Source: an uncultured Chloroflexota bacterium
Lineage (GTDB): Bacteria > Chloroflexota > Anaerolineae > Aggregatilineales > Phototrophicaceae
Assembly (NCBI GenBank): GCA_903904765.1
Contig: CAIVEA010000006.1
Span: 1-15,486 of the forward strand
Direction: 5' to 3'
Length of the DNA stretch: 15,486 nt
The translations under genes were made by a program, and so were the position numbers. Shown piece after piece: positions 7,035 to 12,962 of this stretch (the first letter of the stretch is position 1; every line of letters starts with the position of its first letter). The notes beneath the pieces were generated by a model. It saw only the letters and a program-made list of their open reading frames with translations, was not told the DNA's origin and made no database searches.

Positions 7035-7427
7035 TTACCATCTTTGCGAGCGCAGGTTATCCACTTCGGCAAAATGGGCATCATCCGTTATCAGCGTCAG
7101 ATCGTACTGGATGGCAATCGCGGCAATCCAGATGTCATTTTCAGGGATAGGACGACCTTTTGCCCGCAACCCCTGTTTGATCTGCCCGAATACATCGGCA
7201 GTATTCACATCCACATCTAGGATGAAGCGATTGACGATATACGCGGTAACGTTTTGTCGGTTCGCTTCCACCCGTCCTGATTTATACGCGCCATAATAGA
7301 GTTCGCCAATCGCCACCACAGGCAAGAATACATCGGTGGCGGCGATCAGCAGTTTCTTTAAGGCTTCATCCCCACGCTGTAGAGCGATGATGGCATTCGT
7401 ATCTAGTAAAAATTTACTCCCAGCCAT
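7035..7427 (-). CDS. vapC: PIN-domain ribonuclease toxin, VapC type
   Basis: A 130-residue PIN-domain nuclease, the toxin of a type II module; such enzymes cut tRNA or rRNA in a Mg-dependent way. The acidic metal-binding set is complete: D9 in LLDTNAII, E42 in AIGELYYG, D98 in ENDIWIAA and D115 in LITDDAHF. The ATG at 7427 is chosen because GAGGAGGT (7436-7443) lies 8 nt upstream and MAGSKFLLDTN is the normal PIN opening; a longer version from 7445 would add six residues. The start lies inside the last 14 nt of the antitoxin gene, and its ribosome binding site is within antitoxin coding sequence, so translation is probably coupled. Base composition is visibly more AT-rich than in neighbouring genes. 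Confidence 0.9.
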   Translation of the reverse strand: MAGSKFLLDTNAIIALQRGDEALKKLLIAATDVFLPVVAIGELYYGAYKSGRVEANRQNVTAYIVNRFILDVDVNTADVFGQIKQGLRAKGRPIPENDIWIAAIAIQYDLTLITDDAHFAEVDNLRSQRW

Positions 7428-7644
7428 GCCAATCAACCTCCTCACAGCCTTCTGCTATCGCGGCTTCCATTTCATCCAGCGACTGCGCGTCAAAGAAGCC
7501 CGTCGCTGCCACGATGCTCGCGCCGGGTTCACCTTTGATGACAGGTGTCTTGGTCAGAATCAATGCGAAATTCAGCAGGCGTTGCTGCTGGGCTTCATCC
7601 ATTTTATTGAACTGCTCAATGAGTTGTTCGCTCAATGTCACCAT
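7414..7644 (-). CDS. Antitoxin of the VapC-type toxin
   Basis: A 76-residue protein immediately upstream of, and overlapping, the PIN toxin gene by 14 nt. The N-terminus VTLSEQLIEQFNKMDEAQQQ looks like a helical dimerising segment. The C-terminus DEMEAAIAEGCEEVDWHGWE is acidic with a W-x-x-W end, the part that in such antitoxins blocks the nuclease site. No clear AbrB, ribbon-helix-helix or Phd DNA-binding domain is visible, although a dyad overlaps the promoter. GGAGGTGA lies a few bases before the ATG. Family (DUF2281-like/VapB-like) is inferred from pattern; the antitoxin role is well supported by context. Confidence 0.82.
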   Translation of the reverse strand: MVTLSEQLIEQFNKMDEAQQQRLLNFALILTKTPVIKGEPGASIVAATGFFDAQSLDEMEAAIAEGCEEVDWHGWE

Positions 7645-7663
7645 CGCTCACCTCCGTTCAACA

Positions 7664-7682
7664 GCTTATGCATATTATAAGC
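7664..7682 (-). promoter_or_regulatory. Promoter -10 box inside an inverted repeat, toxin/antitoxin operon
   Basis: GCTTAT (7664-7669) and ATAAGC (7677-7682) form a 6-bp dyad with a 7-nt spacer. The minus strand reads TATAAT at 7679-7674, a perfect -10 box that overlaps the dyad. A protein bound to the dyad would block the promoter, as in autoregulated toxin/antitoxin operons. No good -35 box is visible. The expected leader is about 20 nt. Confidence 0.6.
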
Positions 7683-7745
7683 GATGCGTTCTTCAAATTC
7701 GTGGGCTTCAACTTCTGCCTTAGGTTTTTGGACATCACCGAATCA

Positions 7746-7773
7746 AACGGGGGCGCACACCAGCGCCCCCGTT
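7746..7773 (-). terminator. Terminator after the Gly/His-rich protein gene
   Basis: AACGGGGGCGC (7746-7756) and GCGCCCCCGTT (7763-7773) form a perfect 11-bp stem around a 6-nt loop, 22 nt beyond the stop codon at 7796. The minus-strand tail is TGATTC, with two Ts from the stem before it. Confidence 0.65.
7747..7769. repeat. Right copy of the 23-bp inverted repeat flanking the toxin/antitoxin genes
   Basis: Exact reverse complement of 6980-7002. It overlaps the terminator hairpin of the neighbouring gene. With the left copy it encloses a segment of about 745 bp that contains only the toxin/antitoxin operon. Confidence 0.8.
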
Positions 7774-7795
7774 CGTGGAGAGGAGTGTGAGGGGA

Positions 7796-8452
7796 TTACG
7801 AGTTGGGGACGACTGTCGCCTCCGGCGTAGCAGCCGGGTCGGTGGCGGGTGCGTTCGGCTGGATGGGCTGGTTGCCGTTGTTGTTCCACTGCCCGCCCAT
7901 GTTACCCATGCCGCCGTGACCACCACGACCACCGTGACCGCCATGCCCGCCGCGACCATCAAAGCCGTTCTGACCGTTCTGCTGACCATTCGGGCCACCG
8001 AAAGCATCCGCCGCCCACGCCTTGCTAAAACCGGCTTCCAGATTGGCCTTCAGCAGCGCGAGGTGCGCGTCCGCCTGTGCCTGCGTCAGCGTGCCATCGG
8101 TGACAGATGTCGTCAGCGTTTCGGTTTCGGCGGCGATCACCGCATCAATGAGGGTGCTGACTTCGATGCTCTTTTCGGCGGCCAGATCAGCCACCGTCTT
8201 GCCGCCTTGCAGCGCCGTGAACAGTTCATCGGTCGTGATGCCCAGTTGTTCGGCAACGATGGTCAATTCCTGCCCGTGTCCGAACCCGAAGCCGCGCAAC
8301 GGGCGGGTGTCCGGGGTAGTAGCCGAAGTGGTGGGGGCGGTGCTGCCAGTGGTGCTGTCGGCGGGAGCCTGCGCCCCGGCGATGCCAGCTGCGCTGGTCA
8401 GAACAGCAAGAGAGACCGCAAATGCGCCCAGTTTCGTTCCGATAGTCTTCAT
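7796..8452 (-). CDS. Secreted Gly/His-rich protein with a helical repeat domain
   Basis: A 218-residue exported protein of unknown function. MKTIGTKLGAFAVSLAVLTS, then AAGIAGAQA, is a signal peptide with an AQA cleavage site. A Thr/Ser/Pro linker follows. Residues about 60-145 hold a helical domain (IVAEQLGITTDELFTALQGG, KTVADLAAEKSIEVSTLIDA, VTDGTLTQAQADAHLALLKA), a pattern common in secreted proteins of Chloroflexota and Actinobacteria in which LG(I/M)T..EL..AL..G.(T/S).A..A is followed by DG.(L/I)TQ.QAD. The next section is a low-complexity GGHGGHGGRGGHGGMG stretch that could bind metal, and then an Asn/Gln/Pro-rich tail. The ATG at 8452 is preceded by GGAGG with 8-nt spacing and starts the signal peptide; a version from 8518 would read through the leader. 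Confidence 0.82.
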   Translation of the reverse strand: MKTIGTKLGAFAVSLAVLTSAAGIAGAQAPADSTTGSTAPTTSATTPDTRPLRGFGFGHGQELTIVAEQLGITTDELFTALQGGKTVADLAAEKSIEVSTLIDAVIAAETETLTTSVTDGTLTQAQADAHLALLKANLEAGFSKAWAADAFGGPNGQQNGQNGFDGRGGHGGHGGRGGHGGMGNMGGQWNNNGNQPIQPNAPATDPAATPEATVVPNS

Positions 8453-8461
8453 TCCAATTAC

Positions 8462-8510
8462 CTCCAGATTACAGTCCAACACGCTCAATGTGTGTTTGCG
8501 ATATCTGGAG
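8462..8510 (-). promoter_or_regulatory. Leader hairpin that can sequester the ribosome binding site
   Basis: CTCCAGAT (8462-8469) and ATCTGGAG (8503-8510) are perfectly complementary over 8 bp. On the minus-strand RNA the second arm, ATCTGGAG, includes most of the GGAGG that serves the gene starting at 8452. Inside the 33-nt loop, AACAC and GTGTT can form an inner stem. The structure would hide the ribosome binding site if transcription starts upstream of 8510, which is not established. Confidence 0.45.
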
Positions 8511-8523
8511 AATAGCAAGTGCG

Positions 8524-8559
8524 TGTGGAGAATTTGTGGAGATGCAAAATAAGTTTTGC
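8524..8559 (-). promoter_or_regulatory. Operator-like repeats upstream of the Gly/His-rich protein gene
   Basis: TGTGGAGA occurs at 8524-8531 and again at 8535-8542, an 11-bp spacing of one helical turn, as many response regulators use. Next to it GCAAAA (8544-8549) and TTTTGC (8554-8559) form a perfect dyad with a 4-nt spacer. These sit 72-107 nt before the start codon, in the only space available for a promoter. No clear -35/-10 pair is visible. Confidence 0.35.
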
Positions 8560-8569
8560 GTGAGAATCA

Positions 8570-8592
8570 AACAGGGGCACGAAGCCCCTGTT
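8570..8592 (-). terminator. Terminator after the ABC permease
   Basis: AACAGGGGC (8570-8578) and GCCCCTGTT (8584-8592) form a perfect 9-bp stem with a 5-nt loop, 21 nt beyond the permease stop. The minus-strand tail TTTGATTC is the same as after the hairpin at 7746-7773. Confidence 0.65.
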
Positions 8593-8613
8593 GGTGTGGT
8601 TCAAGCGGGTGTT

Positions 8614-9453
8614 TTAGCGGCGCTGGGTGCGGGCGCGCAGGTTGAACAGCGCGAAGGCGAACAGGATAACCCCTAGTGCGAGGCACGACCCCAAACCGCG
8701 CAGCAGCACATCCGTCTGCCATCCGTACAGCAGCAGCGAGCGCATGGCTTCCAGCAGGTACGTGACCGGATTGTACTCGGCGGCGGTCTTGATCCAGCCG
8801 GAGAGCAGGCTGACCGGAACGAAGGTGGCGGTCAGGAAGGTCAGCGGGAAGAACAGGAACGATCCGCCCTGTGTGGCGGCGGCGCTGCCCGTCCGCAGCG
8901 CGATGCCCACCGTGAAACCGCTGAAACCCGTGCCGAGCAGCAACGCCAGACCCATGACCGCCAGCAGGCCGCCGAAACCCGTTTCCGGTTGCAAGCCCAT
9001 CAGCAGGCCGATGGTCAGCACGACGGCAGTTTGCAGCGCCAGTACCAGCGCACCTGCCAGCATCGAGCCGAGCAGCAGCGCACCACGACTCATCGGAGTG
9101 AGCAGCAACTTGTCGAAGTAGCCGCTTTCGATGTCGCGCACAATGGCCTGCCCCGCAATGCCCGCGCCGCTGAGCGCCGAGCTAATCACCGAGACGGGCA
9201 GGATGAACGCCAGATAGCTCTTGCCGGCCAGACCGGGCAGGAAGTTGGAGGCGTTGCCGAGCGAGGCGTTATACACCAGCAAGAAGAAGGCGCTGATGAT
9301 AAGGCCGGGGATGACCGCTGCCGGTTGGCGGAAGGTCGTCCGCAGCACGCGGATGGTCATGATACTCAGTTGCAGCAGAAACGGTGCGCTTTCGGCGCGT
9401 TCGCCAGCATGACGCACATTCAAGGCGGTGTTGGTGTTAGAAAGGGCGCTCAT
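8614..9453 (-). CDS. ABC-2 exporter permease, DrrB-like
   Basis: Membrane half of a drug- or lipid-exporting ABC system, 279 residues. A roughly 30-residue cytosolic N-terminus leads to six hydrophobic segments. Between them is IVRDIESGYFDKLLLTPMSR (residues about 104-123), the conserved ABC-2 cytosolic helix with E-SG and L-TP-SR. Near the end NPVTYLLEAMRSLL matches the typical NP..Y..EA.R motif before the last segment. The C-terminus is basic (LRARTQRR). AAGGA lies 8 nt before the ATG. It is 52 nt downstream of the ATPase gene and ends in a hairpin, so the two form a two-gene operon. Substrate is unknown; daunorubicin-type resistance is a family label only. Confidence 0.9.
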   Translation of the reverse strand: MSALSNTNTALNVRHAGERAESAPFLLQLSIMTIRVLRTTFRQPAAVIPGLIISAFFLLVYNASLGNASNFLPGLAGKSYLAFILPVSVISSALSGAGIAGQAIVRDIESGYFDKLLLTPMSRGALLLGSMLAGALVLALQTAVVLTIGLLMGLQPETGFGGLLAVMGLALLLGTGFSGFTVGIALRTGSAAATQGGSFLFFPLTFLTATFVPVSLLSGWIKTAAEYNPVTYLLEAMRSLLLYGWQTDVLLRGLGSCLALGVILFAFALFNLRARTQRR

Positions 9454-9505
9454 AATCGGTTTCCTTTATCAGTGTTCTCGTCTGATCGTCGTGTGATGAA
9501 TAGGC

Positions 9506-10474
9506 TTAGGCGACTTCGGCTTCCGGTTCGGCCTGCACGTCGAAACGCTGGCCGGTCACCTGAAGGAATACATCATCCAGCGTGGGCTGGGTCAGCGTGA
9601 GTGACACCGGCTCCAGCGTGTTCTGCTGCAAGCGGGTCATCACGGCGGGAACGGCGGCAGCGGCCTGATTCAGATACAGGCGCAGCACCTTGCGGTCGGT
9701 CTGCAAACGGGTTGCCATCTCGCCCAGCACGCTTTTGGCGCTGTCCACATCGTCCTGCGTGCGGAAGGTAAGGTTGATGGACTCGCCGCCCAGCGAAGCC
9801 TTCAGTTCCGCCGGAGCGCCTTCGGCCACGATCTGCCCCCGGTCAATGATGGCGATACGATCCGCCAGTTCATCCGCTTCTTCGAGGTACTGCGTGGTCA
9901 GGAAAATGGTCATGCCCAACTGCTGATTTAGGCGGCGAACCTCGTGCCAGATGTCGCGGCGGCTGACCGGATCGAGTCCAGTGGTCGGCTCATCGAGGAA
10001 CAGGATAGCCGGCTCATGCACCAGCGCCATCGCCAGATCGAGACGGCGGCGCATACCGCCCGAATACTTCCCGACGCGGCGATCGGTGAAATCCGACAGC
10101 TTGACCAGATCGAGCAGTTCGGCGGCGCGCCCCTGCGCCTGCTTGCGGCTAAAGCCGAACATCTGCCCCTGAATGGTGAGCAGTTCGGTCGATTTCATCA
10201 GCGGGTCGAGGCCGATTTCTTGCAGCGCCACACCGGCGATGCGCCGCACTTCGCTGGCCTGTGTGACCACATCCAGCCCGCCGACCAGCGCCTTGCCGCC
10301 AGTGGGCAGTCCCAACGTGGTCATGATCGAGACAGTGGTGCTTTTGCCCGCGCCATTCGGCCCCAGAAAGCCGAAAATTTCGCCGGAGCTGACTTTGAAC
10401 GACACATTGTTGACCGCAGTGAAGTCGCCATACTGTTTGACTAGGTTTTCCGCAACGATTTCACGATTAAACAT
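9506..10474 (-). CDS. ABC transporter ATPase, DrrA-like
   Basis: ATP-hydrolysing subunit of the exporter whose permease follows 52 nt downstream, 322 residues. Motifs in order: Walker A GPNGAGKST at 38-46, Q-loop Q85, signature YSGGMRRRLDLA (SGG at 138-140), Walker B ILFLDEP at 157-163, D-loop GLDP, then TTQYLEEADELADR. The H-loop residue is Gln (Q195) rather than His; TTQYLEEAD is a known feature of the DrrA subgroup, so it supports this assignment rather than loss of function. The C-terminal 90 residues, ending near TLDDVFLQVTGQ, are the DUF4162-type extension of this group. GAGGAG lies about 9 nt before the ATG. A promoter and palindromes lie upstream. Confidence 0.93.
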   Translation of the reverse strand: MFNREIVAENLVKQYGDFTAVNNVSFKVSSGEIFGFLGPNGAGKSTTVSIMTTLGLPTGGKALVGGLDVVTQASEVRRIAGVALQEIGLDPLMKSTELLTIQGQMFGFSRKQAQGRAAELLDLVKLSDFTDRRVGKYSGGMRRRLDLAMALVHEPAILFLDEPTTGLDPVSRRDIWHEVRRLNQQLGMTIFLTTQYLEEADELADRIAIIDRGQIVAEGAPAELKASLGGESINLTFRTQDDVDSAKSVLGEMATRLQTDRKVLRLYLNQAAAAVPAVMTRLQQNTLEPVSLTLTQPTLDDVFLQVTGQRFDVQAEPEAEVA

Positions 10475-10506
10475 GGGAATGCTCTCCTCGGTTATTACGG
10501 CTCAAT

Positions 10507-10534
10507 CGTATATGTTTTGTCCAGCTTTGGTCAA
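10507..10534 (-). promoter_or_regulatory. Candidate promoter of the DrrAB-like operon
   Basis: On the minus strand TTGACC (10534-10529) is followed after 16 nt by TATACG (10512-10507). The first matches the -35 consensus at five of six positions, the second the -10 consensus at four. The start codon lies about 33 nt further on. Confidence 0.45.
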
Positions 10535-10543
10535 TGTATCAGG

Positions 10544-10558
10544 CATGAATCCTTCATG
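10544..10558 (-). promoter_or_regulatory. Palindrome just upstream of the DrrAB-like promoter
   Basis: CATGAA (10544-10549) and TTCATG (10553-10558) form a perfect 6-bp dyad with 3 nt between, 9 nt upstream of the -35 box. It suits an activator or repressor site. The regulator is not encoded next to it. Confidence 0.4.
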
Positions 10559-10588
10559 ATAGGCCTGTAAATAATGCTGATGAGAACG

Positions 10589-10604
10589 CCTAAAATTATT
10601 TAGG
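10589..10604. promoter_or_regulatory. AT-rich palindrome in the DrrAB upstream region
   Basis: CCTAAA (10589-10594), ATTA, TTTAGG (10599-10604) is a 16-bp dyad. It lies about 55 nt upstream of the -35 candidate. The whole spacer 10475-10724 is AT-rich compared with the genes and otherwise holds only the promoter, the palindrome at 10544 and the terminator at 10652. Confidence 0.35.
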
Positions 10605-10651
10605 GCGATTTGATAAAATAGTTTTTGCGAATATAAGGTAAGCAGAAACAA

Positions 10652-10683
10652 ACCGCCCCGGATGCATCATGCGCCGGGGCGGT
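10652..10683 (-). terminator. Terminator after the GAGN PfkB-like gene
   Basis: ACCGCCCCGG (10652-10661) and CCGGGGCGGT (10674-10683) form a perfect 10-bp stem with a 12-nt loop. Read on the minus strand the stem is followed by TTGTTTCTG, a T-rich tail. It lies 41 nt beyond the stop codon at 10725. Confidence 0.75.
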
Positions 10684-10724
10684 GTAGAAGTGAAGATGAG
10701 GAGCAATCTGAACGGGCGGGGTGT

Positions 10725-11618
10725 TTATCCCATCGCGGCGCGTAGCGCGGCATAGCGGCGGTCGCGTTCTTCCGGCGCGGGCAGGTTCAGCACGCCCACC
10801 GTTTCGAGTGCGAAAGAGGCCGCCACCGCGCCGTAACAGCCGGCTGTGGTCAGGTCGTGCGTGCGCTGCCAGCCCACCAGAAAGCCGCCACAGTAGCTAT
10901 TGCCCGCGCCTGTCACATCCACCACTTCCGGCACGGGAACAATCGGGATATGCACCCGTTCCTGCGCGGAGGCCACCCACGATCCCAGTTCGCCCATCCG
11001 CAGCGCCACCACGCTCACGCCGTCCGCCAGCATGGCATCCAGCAACCGCTGCGGGTCATCGAAGCCGTAGATCAGGCTGGCTTCCAGCACATTCGGGGAG
11101 ACGATATGCGTTTGCGGTAGCATGGCGCGGAAGGCGGCGCTGTTCTGCGGTTCCATGAACATCTGCTCCGGCTCCCAGAAAATGGTGGCCTGCGGGAAAG
11201 CCGCCCGCCATATCTCGAAGTCGCTGGCATCGCGCAGGATATGGACGGCCTGCGCCGGGCGGTAGCTGTCGGGCAGATCGGGCGGCAGCGGGGCGCGCAT
11301 GAACGGGTCTATTTCTTTCACGCGGAACAGTTCGGTGCGCTTGCCGTCCCACTCGAACACCTGCCATGCCCGCATCTGCGGGAAGTCCAGCGGCAGTACG
11401 CCCTGCGTATCGAACTCGCGGTAAATGCGGTCTGCGGCGGCTTGCGGCACGCCTGTCCCGATGGAGGCCACGAGGCCGGGGCGTTCACCCCATACGCACA
11501 TGCCCGCCGCCGCGTGAACGCCGCCACCGCCCAGAATTTCCATATCGGTGCGCCCGTCCGGGTACACGATGTCGTCAATAAAAATGCTGCCCACGCACAG
11601 AAAAGGCGGGTTCACCAT
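10725..11618 (-). CDS. PfkB-fold protein with Asn in place of the catalytic Asp (MAK32-like)
   Basis: A 297-residue protein of the ribokinase/PfkB fold. It starts FLCVGSIFIDDIVY, has the substrate-side glycine run LGGGGVHAAAG (residues 29-39), SPNVLEASLIYG (174-185) in the place of the N..E nucleotide-side helix, and the second signature as DVTGAGNSYCGG (234-245). In active PfkB kinases this reads D..GAGD, with the last Asp as catalytic base; here it is N240. The same Asn is typical of MAK32-like PfkB proteins in fungi, as I recall, so it may mark a subfamily rather than a dead copy. Enzyme activity is therefore uncertain. GGAGG precedes the ATG. The gene is separated from the upstream isomerase gene by the dispersed repeat, and ends in a strong terminator. 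Confidence 0.85.
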   Translation of the reverse strand: MVNPPFLCVGSIFIDDIVYPDGRTDMEILGGGGVHAAAGMCVWGERPGLVASIGTGVPQAAADRIYREFDTQGVLPLDFPQMRAWQVFEWDGKRTELFRVKEIDPFMRAPLPPDLPDSYRPAQAVHILRDASDFEIWRAAFPQATIFWEPEQMFMEPQNSAAFRAMLPQTHIVSPNVLEASLIYGFDDPQRLLDAMLADGVSVVALRMGELGSWVASAQERVHIPIVPVPEVVDVTGAGNSYCGGFLVGWQRTHDLTTAGCYGAVAASFALETVGVLNLPAPEERDRRYAALRAAMG

Positions 11619-11647
11619 TGTTCAATCGCCTCCATGTTTGTCCGTCA

Positions 11648-11653
11648 TTTATA
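11648..11653 (-). promoter_or_regulatory. Possible -10 box at the edge of the dispersed repeat
   Basis: The minus strand reads TATAAA at 11653-11648, directly against the end of the repeat at 11654 and 29 nt before the PfkB-like start codon. No -35 box is visible inside the repeat. The alternative is read-through from the upstream operon. Confidence 0.25.
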
Positions 11654-11755
11654 ACCCTCACCCTAAATCCCTCTCCCTCAGTGAGAGGGACTTCCAGAAA
11701 GAACCTTCTGGTTTGCTCCCCTTCGCCGTGAGGGAGAGGGGATAGGGATGAAGGT
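11654..11755. repeat. Dispersed imperfect inverted repeat, copy 2
   Basis: A 102-bp relative of the element at 920-1022 in the same orientation. Left arm ACCCTCACCCT and TCCCTCTCCCT are identical in both copies; right arm GTGAGGGAGAGGGG and GGGATGAAGGT differs at a few positions. It also has an inner hairpin, CCAGAA (11694-11699) with TTCTGG (11706-11711), absent from copy 1. It occupies most of the 178-nt gap between the isomerase and PfkB-like genes; the rest of the gap shows nothing but a G-rich tail near 11775. Confidence 0.75.
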
Positions 11756-11796
11756 TGTTGCACCAAAATCTACCCATGAGAGGGGTGAGGCAATTC

Positions 11797-12957
11797 CTAC
11801 CGCAGCAGGTCGGTTTGCATGTGGCTGTCGCGGATGCGGCTCGCACCTTCCTTCGACCATTCCACCGTGCGCCCGCCGCCGAAATCGCGGAAATAGGGCG
11901 TGCCGAGTATCGCTGCCCGTTCCGCCGCAATCAGTTCGGCGGGGATGCTGTAGATCAGCGGCGCAAAGCATTCGCGCACCTCGCCCTGTACCGGCAGCAC
12001 CGTGTTGACGAAGGTGCTGATTTCGCGCTCGGCCTGCGGCAGCACGCCCACGCCGTCGCGCCCGATGGACTGCGCCGCCCGCGCCATCTCCGCCATGCGG
12101 TCGGCATCAAAGCCGCCCGCGCTCAACACAATCGTCGGCGTGGACGGATGGGCAGTAAAGTATTGCAGATGCGCCCATTCTTCGGTGTCCTGCGCCATCG
12201 CCGAATCGCCGGTGGCTTCCAGCAATTTGGCGGCGCTGAACATAGCCGCACCGTACAGCGGCCCGCTGCCCACAAACACGAAATCGCGGGCATCCGCCCA
12301 GCGTCCCACCAGTTCCTTGCACAGCGGTTCGCATACCTGAATGGTCTTTTCCATCACGTCCGCCAGCCCCAGCAGTTCGGCGCGGAGCGCGTCGGCGACC
12401 CGCGTGGTCAGGTGGCCGCGCACCTCGCCAATGCGGATGGCTGCGCTATACAGCGCCACCTGCGAAGCCAGATACGAGCGCACACCGGGGACGACCATGC
12501 CGCGCATCTCGTCCGGCAGCGGTGGGACGGTGGTCAGGAACACCTTGGTGGCGGCCTGTGCCAGCGGTGAGGTGGCGCTACCCGTCAGGGCGATGTCCAC
12601 CGCGCCCGCCTTCTTCGCCAGCGTGAGCGCCTCGATGGTGCGCGTCACCACGCCGGAAACCGACACGGCGATCACCAGATTGGTCTTGGGGCCGGTATCC
12701 GCCAGATAGCCAGCGGTGTAGCGGCTGAAGCTCATGGCGGTGTGCGCCTGTGCCGGAACGCCCGCCAGTTGGTGGAAGGCCAGTTCCGCGCCGACGGAGG
12801 CGTGATGGCTGTCGCCGCAGCCCGTCATGTACACCCGCTTAACCGAGGTGCATAGCTCGAAATCAAACGTGTTTCGCGCCGAAACGTCGAATGGGTGGGC
12901 GATCTGCCGCACCAGTTCCGGCAGGGTATCAATTTGTTGGTGCATCGGGGAACGCAT
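11797..12957 (-). CDS. Tandem SIS-domain sugar-phosphate isomerase/deglycase
   Basis: A 386-residue protein with two SIS (sugar isomerase) domains, like the isomerase half of GlmS and the stand-alone AgaS/FrlB-type enzymes that isomerise or deglycate amino-sugar phosphates. There is no N-terminal glutaminase domain. Domain 1 has MTGCGDSHHAS (residues 44-54) for the phosphate loop and AVSVSGVVTRTIEAL (97-111), an S.SG motif. Domain 2 begins VFVGSGPLYGAAMFSAAKLL and continues to TEEWAHLQYF, the position where GlmS-type enzymes have EG.LKL.E and a catalytic His/Glu region; its own S.SG is replaced by LSAGGF. GAGGAG lies 9 nt before the ATG and within the end of the nucleoside hydrolase gene, 5 nt away, so the two are co-translated. 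Substrate is unknown. Confidence 0.85.
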   Translation of the reverse strand: MRSPMHQQIDTLPELVRQIAHPFDVSARNTFDFELCTSVKRVYMTGCGDSHHASVGAELAFHQLAGVPAQAHTAMSFSRYTAGYLADTGPKTNLVIAVSVSGVVTRTIEALTLAKKAGAVDIALTGSATSPLAQAATKVFLTTVPPLPDEMRGMVVPGVRSYLASQVALYSAAIRIGEVRGHLTTRVADALRAELLGLADVMEKTIQVCEPLCKELVGRWADARDFVFVGSGPLYGAAMFSAAKLLEATGDSAMAQDTEEWAHLQYFTAHPSTPTIVLSAGGFDADRMAEMARAAQSIGRDGVGVLPQAEREISTFVNTVLPVQGEVRECFAPLIYSIPAELIAAERAAILGTPYFRDFGGGRTVEWSKEGASRIRDSHMQTDLLR

Positions 12958-12962
12958 CAGGT

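Noticed and set aside
6980..7769. Insertion sequence bounded by the 23-bp inverted repeats
   Set aside because: No transposase is encoded between the repeats and no flanking target duplication is evident, so I report the repeat pair as an observation only.
7775..8515. 246-residue open frame on the plus strand
   Set aside because: Opposite the Gly/His-rich secreted protein, whose signal peptide, ribosome binding site and terminator support the minus strand.
9884..9896. Gln instead of His in the H-loop of the ABC ATPase as a sign of inactivity
   Set aside because: TTQYLEEAD is usual in the DrrA subgroup, and all other ATPase motifs are intact.
11755..12570. 271-residue open frame on the plus strand
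   Set aside because: Antisense of the SIS-domain gene, starts inside the end of the dispersed repeat, with no domain pattern.
11797..12957. GlmS glucosamine-6-phosphate synthase
   Set aside because: The glutaminase domain with its N-terminal Cys is missing and the total length fits the two SIS domains alone.
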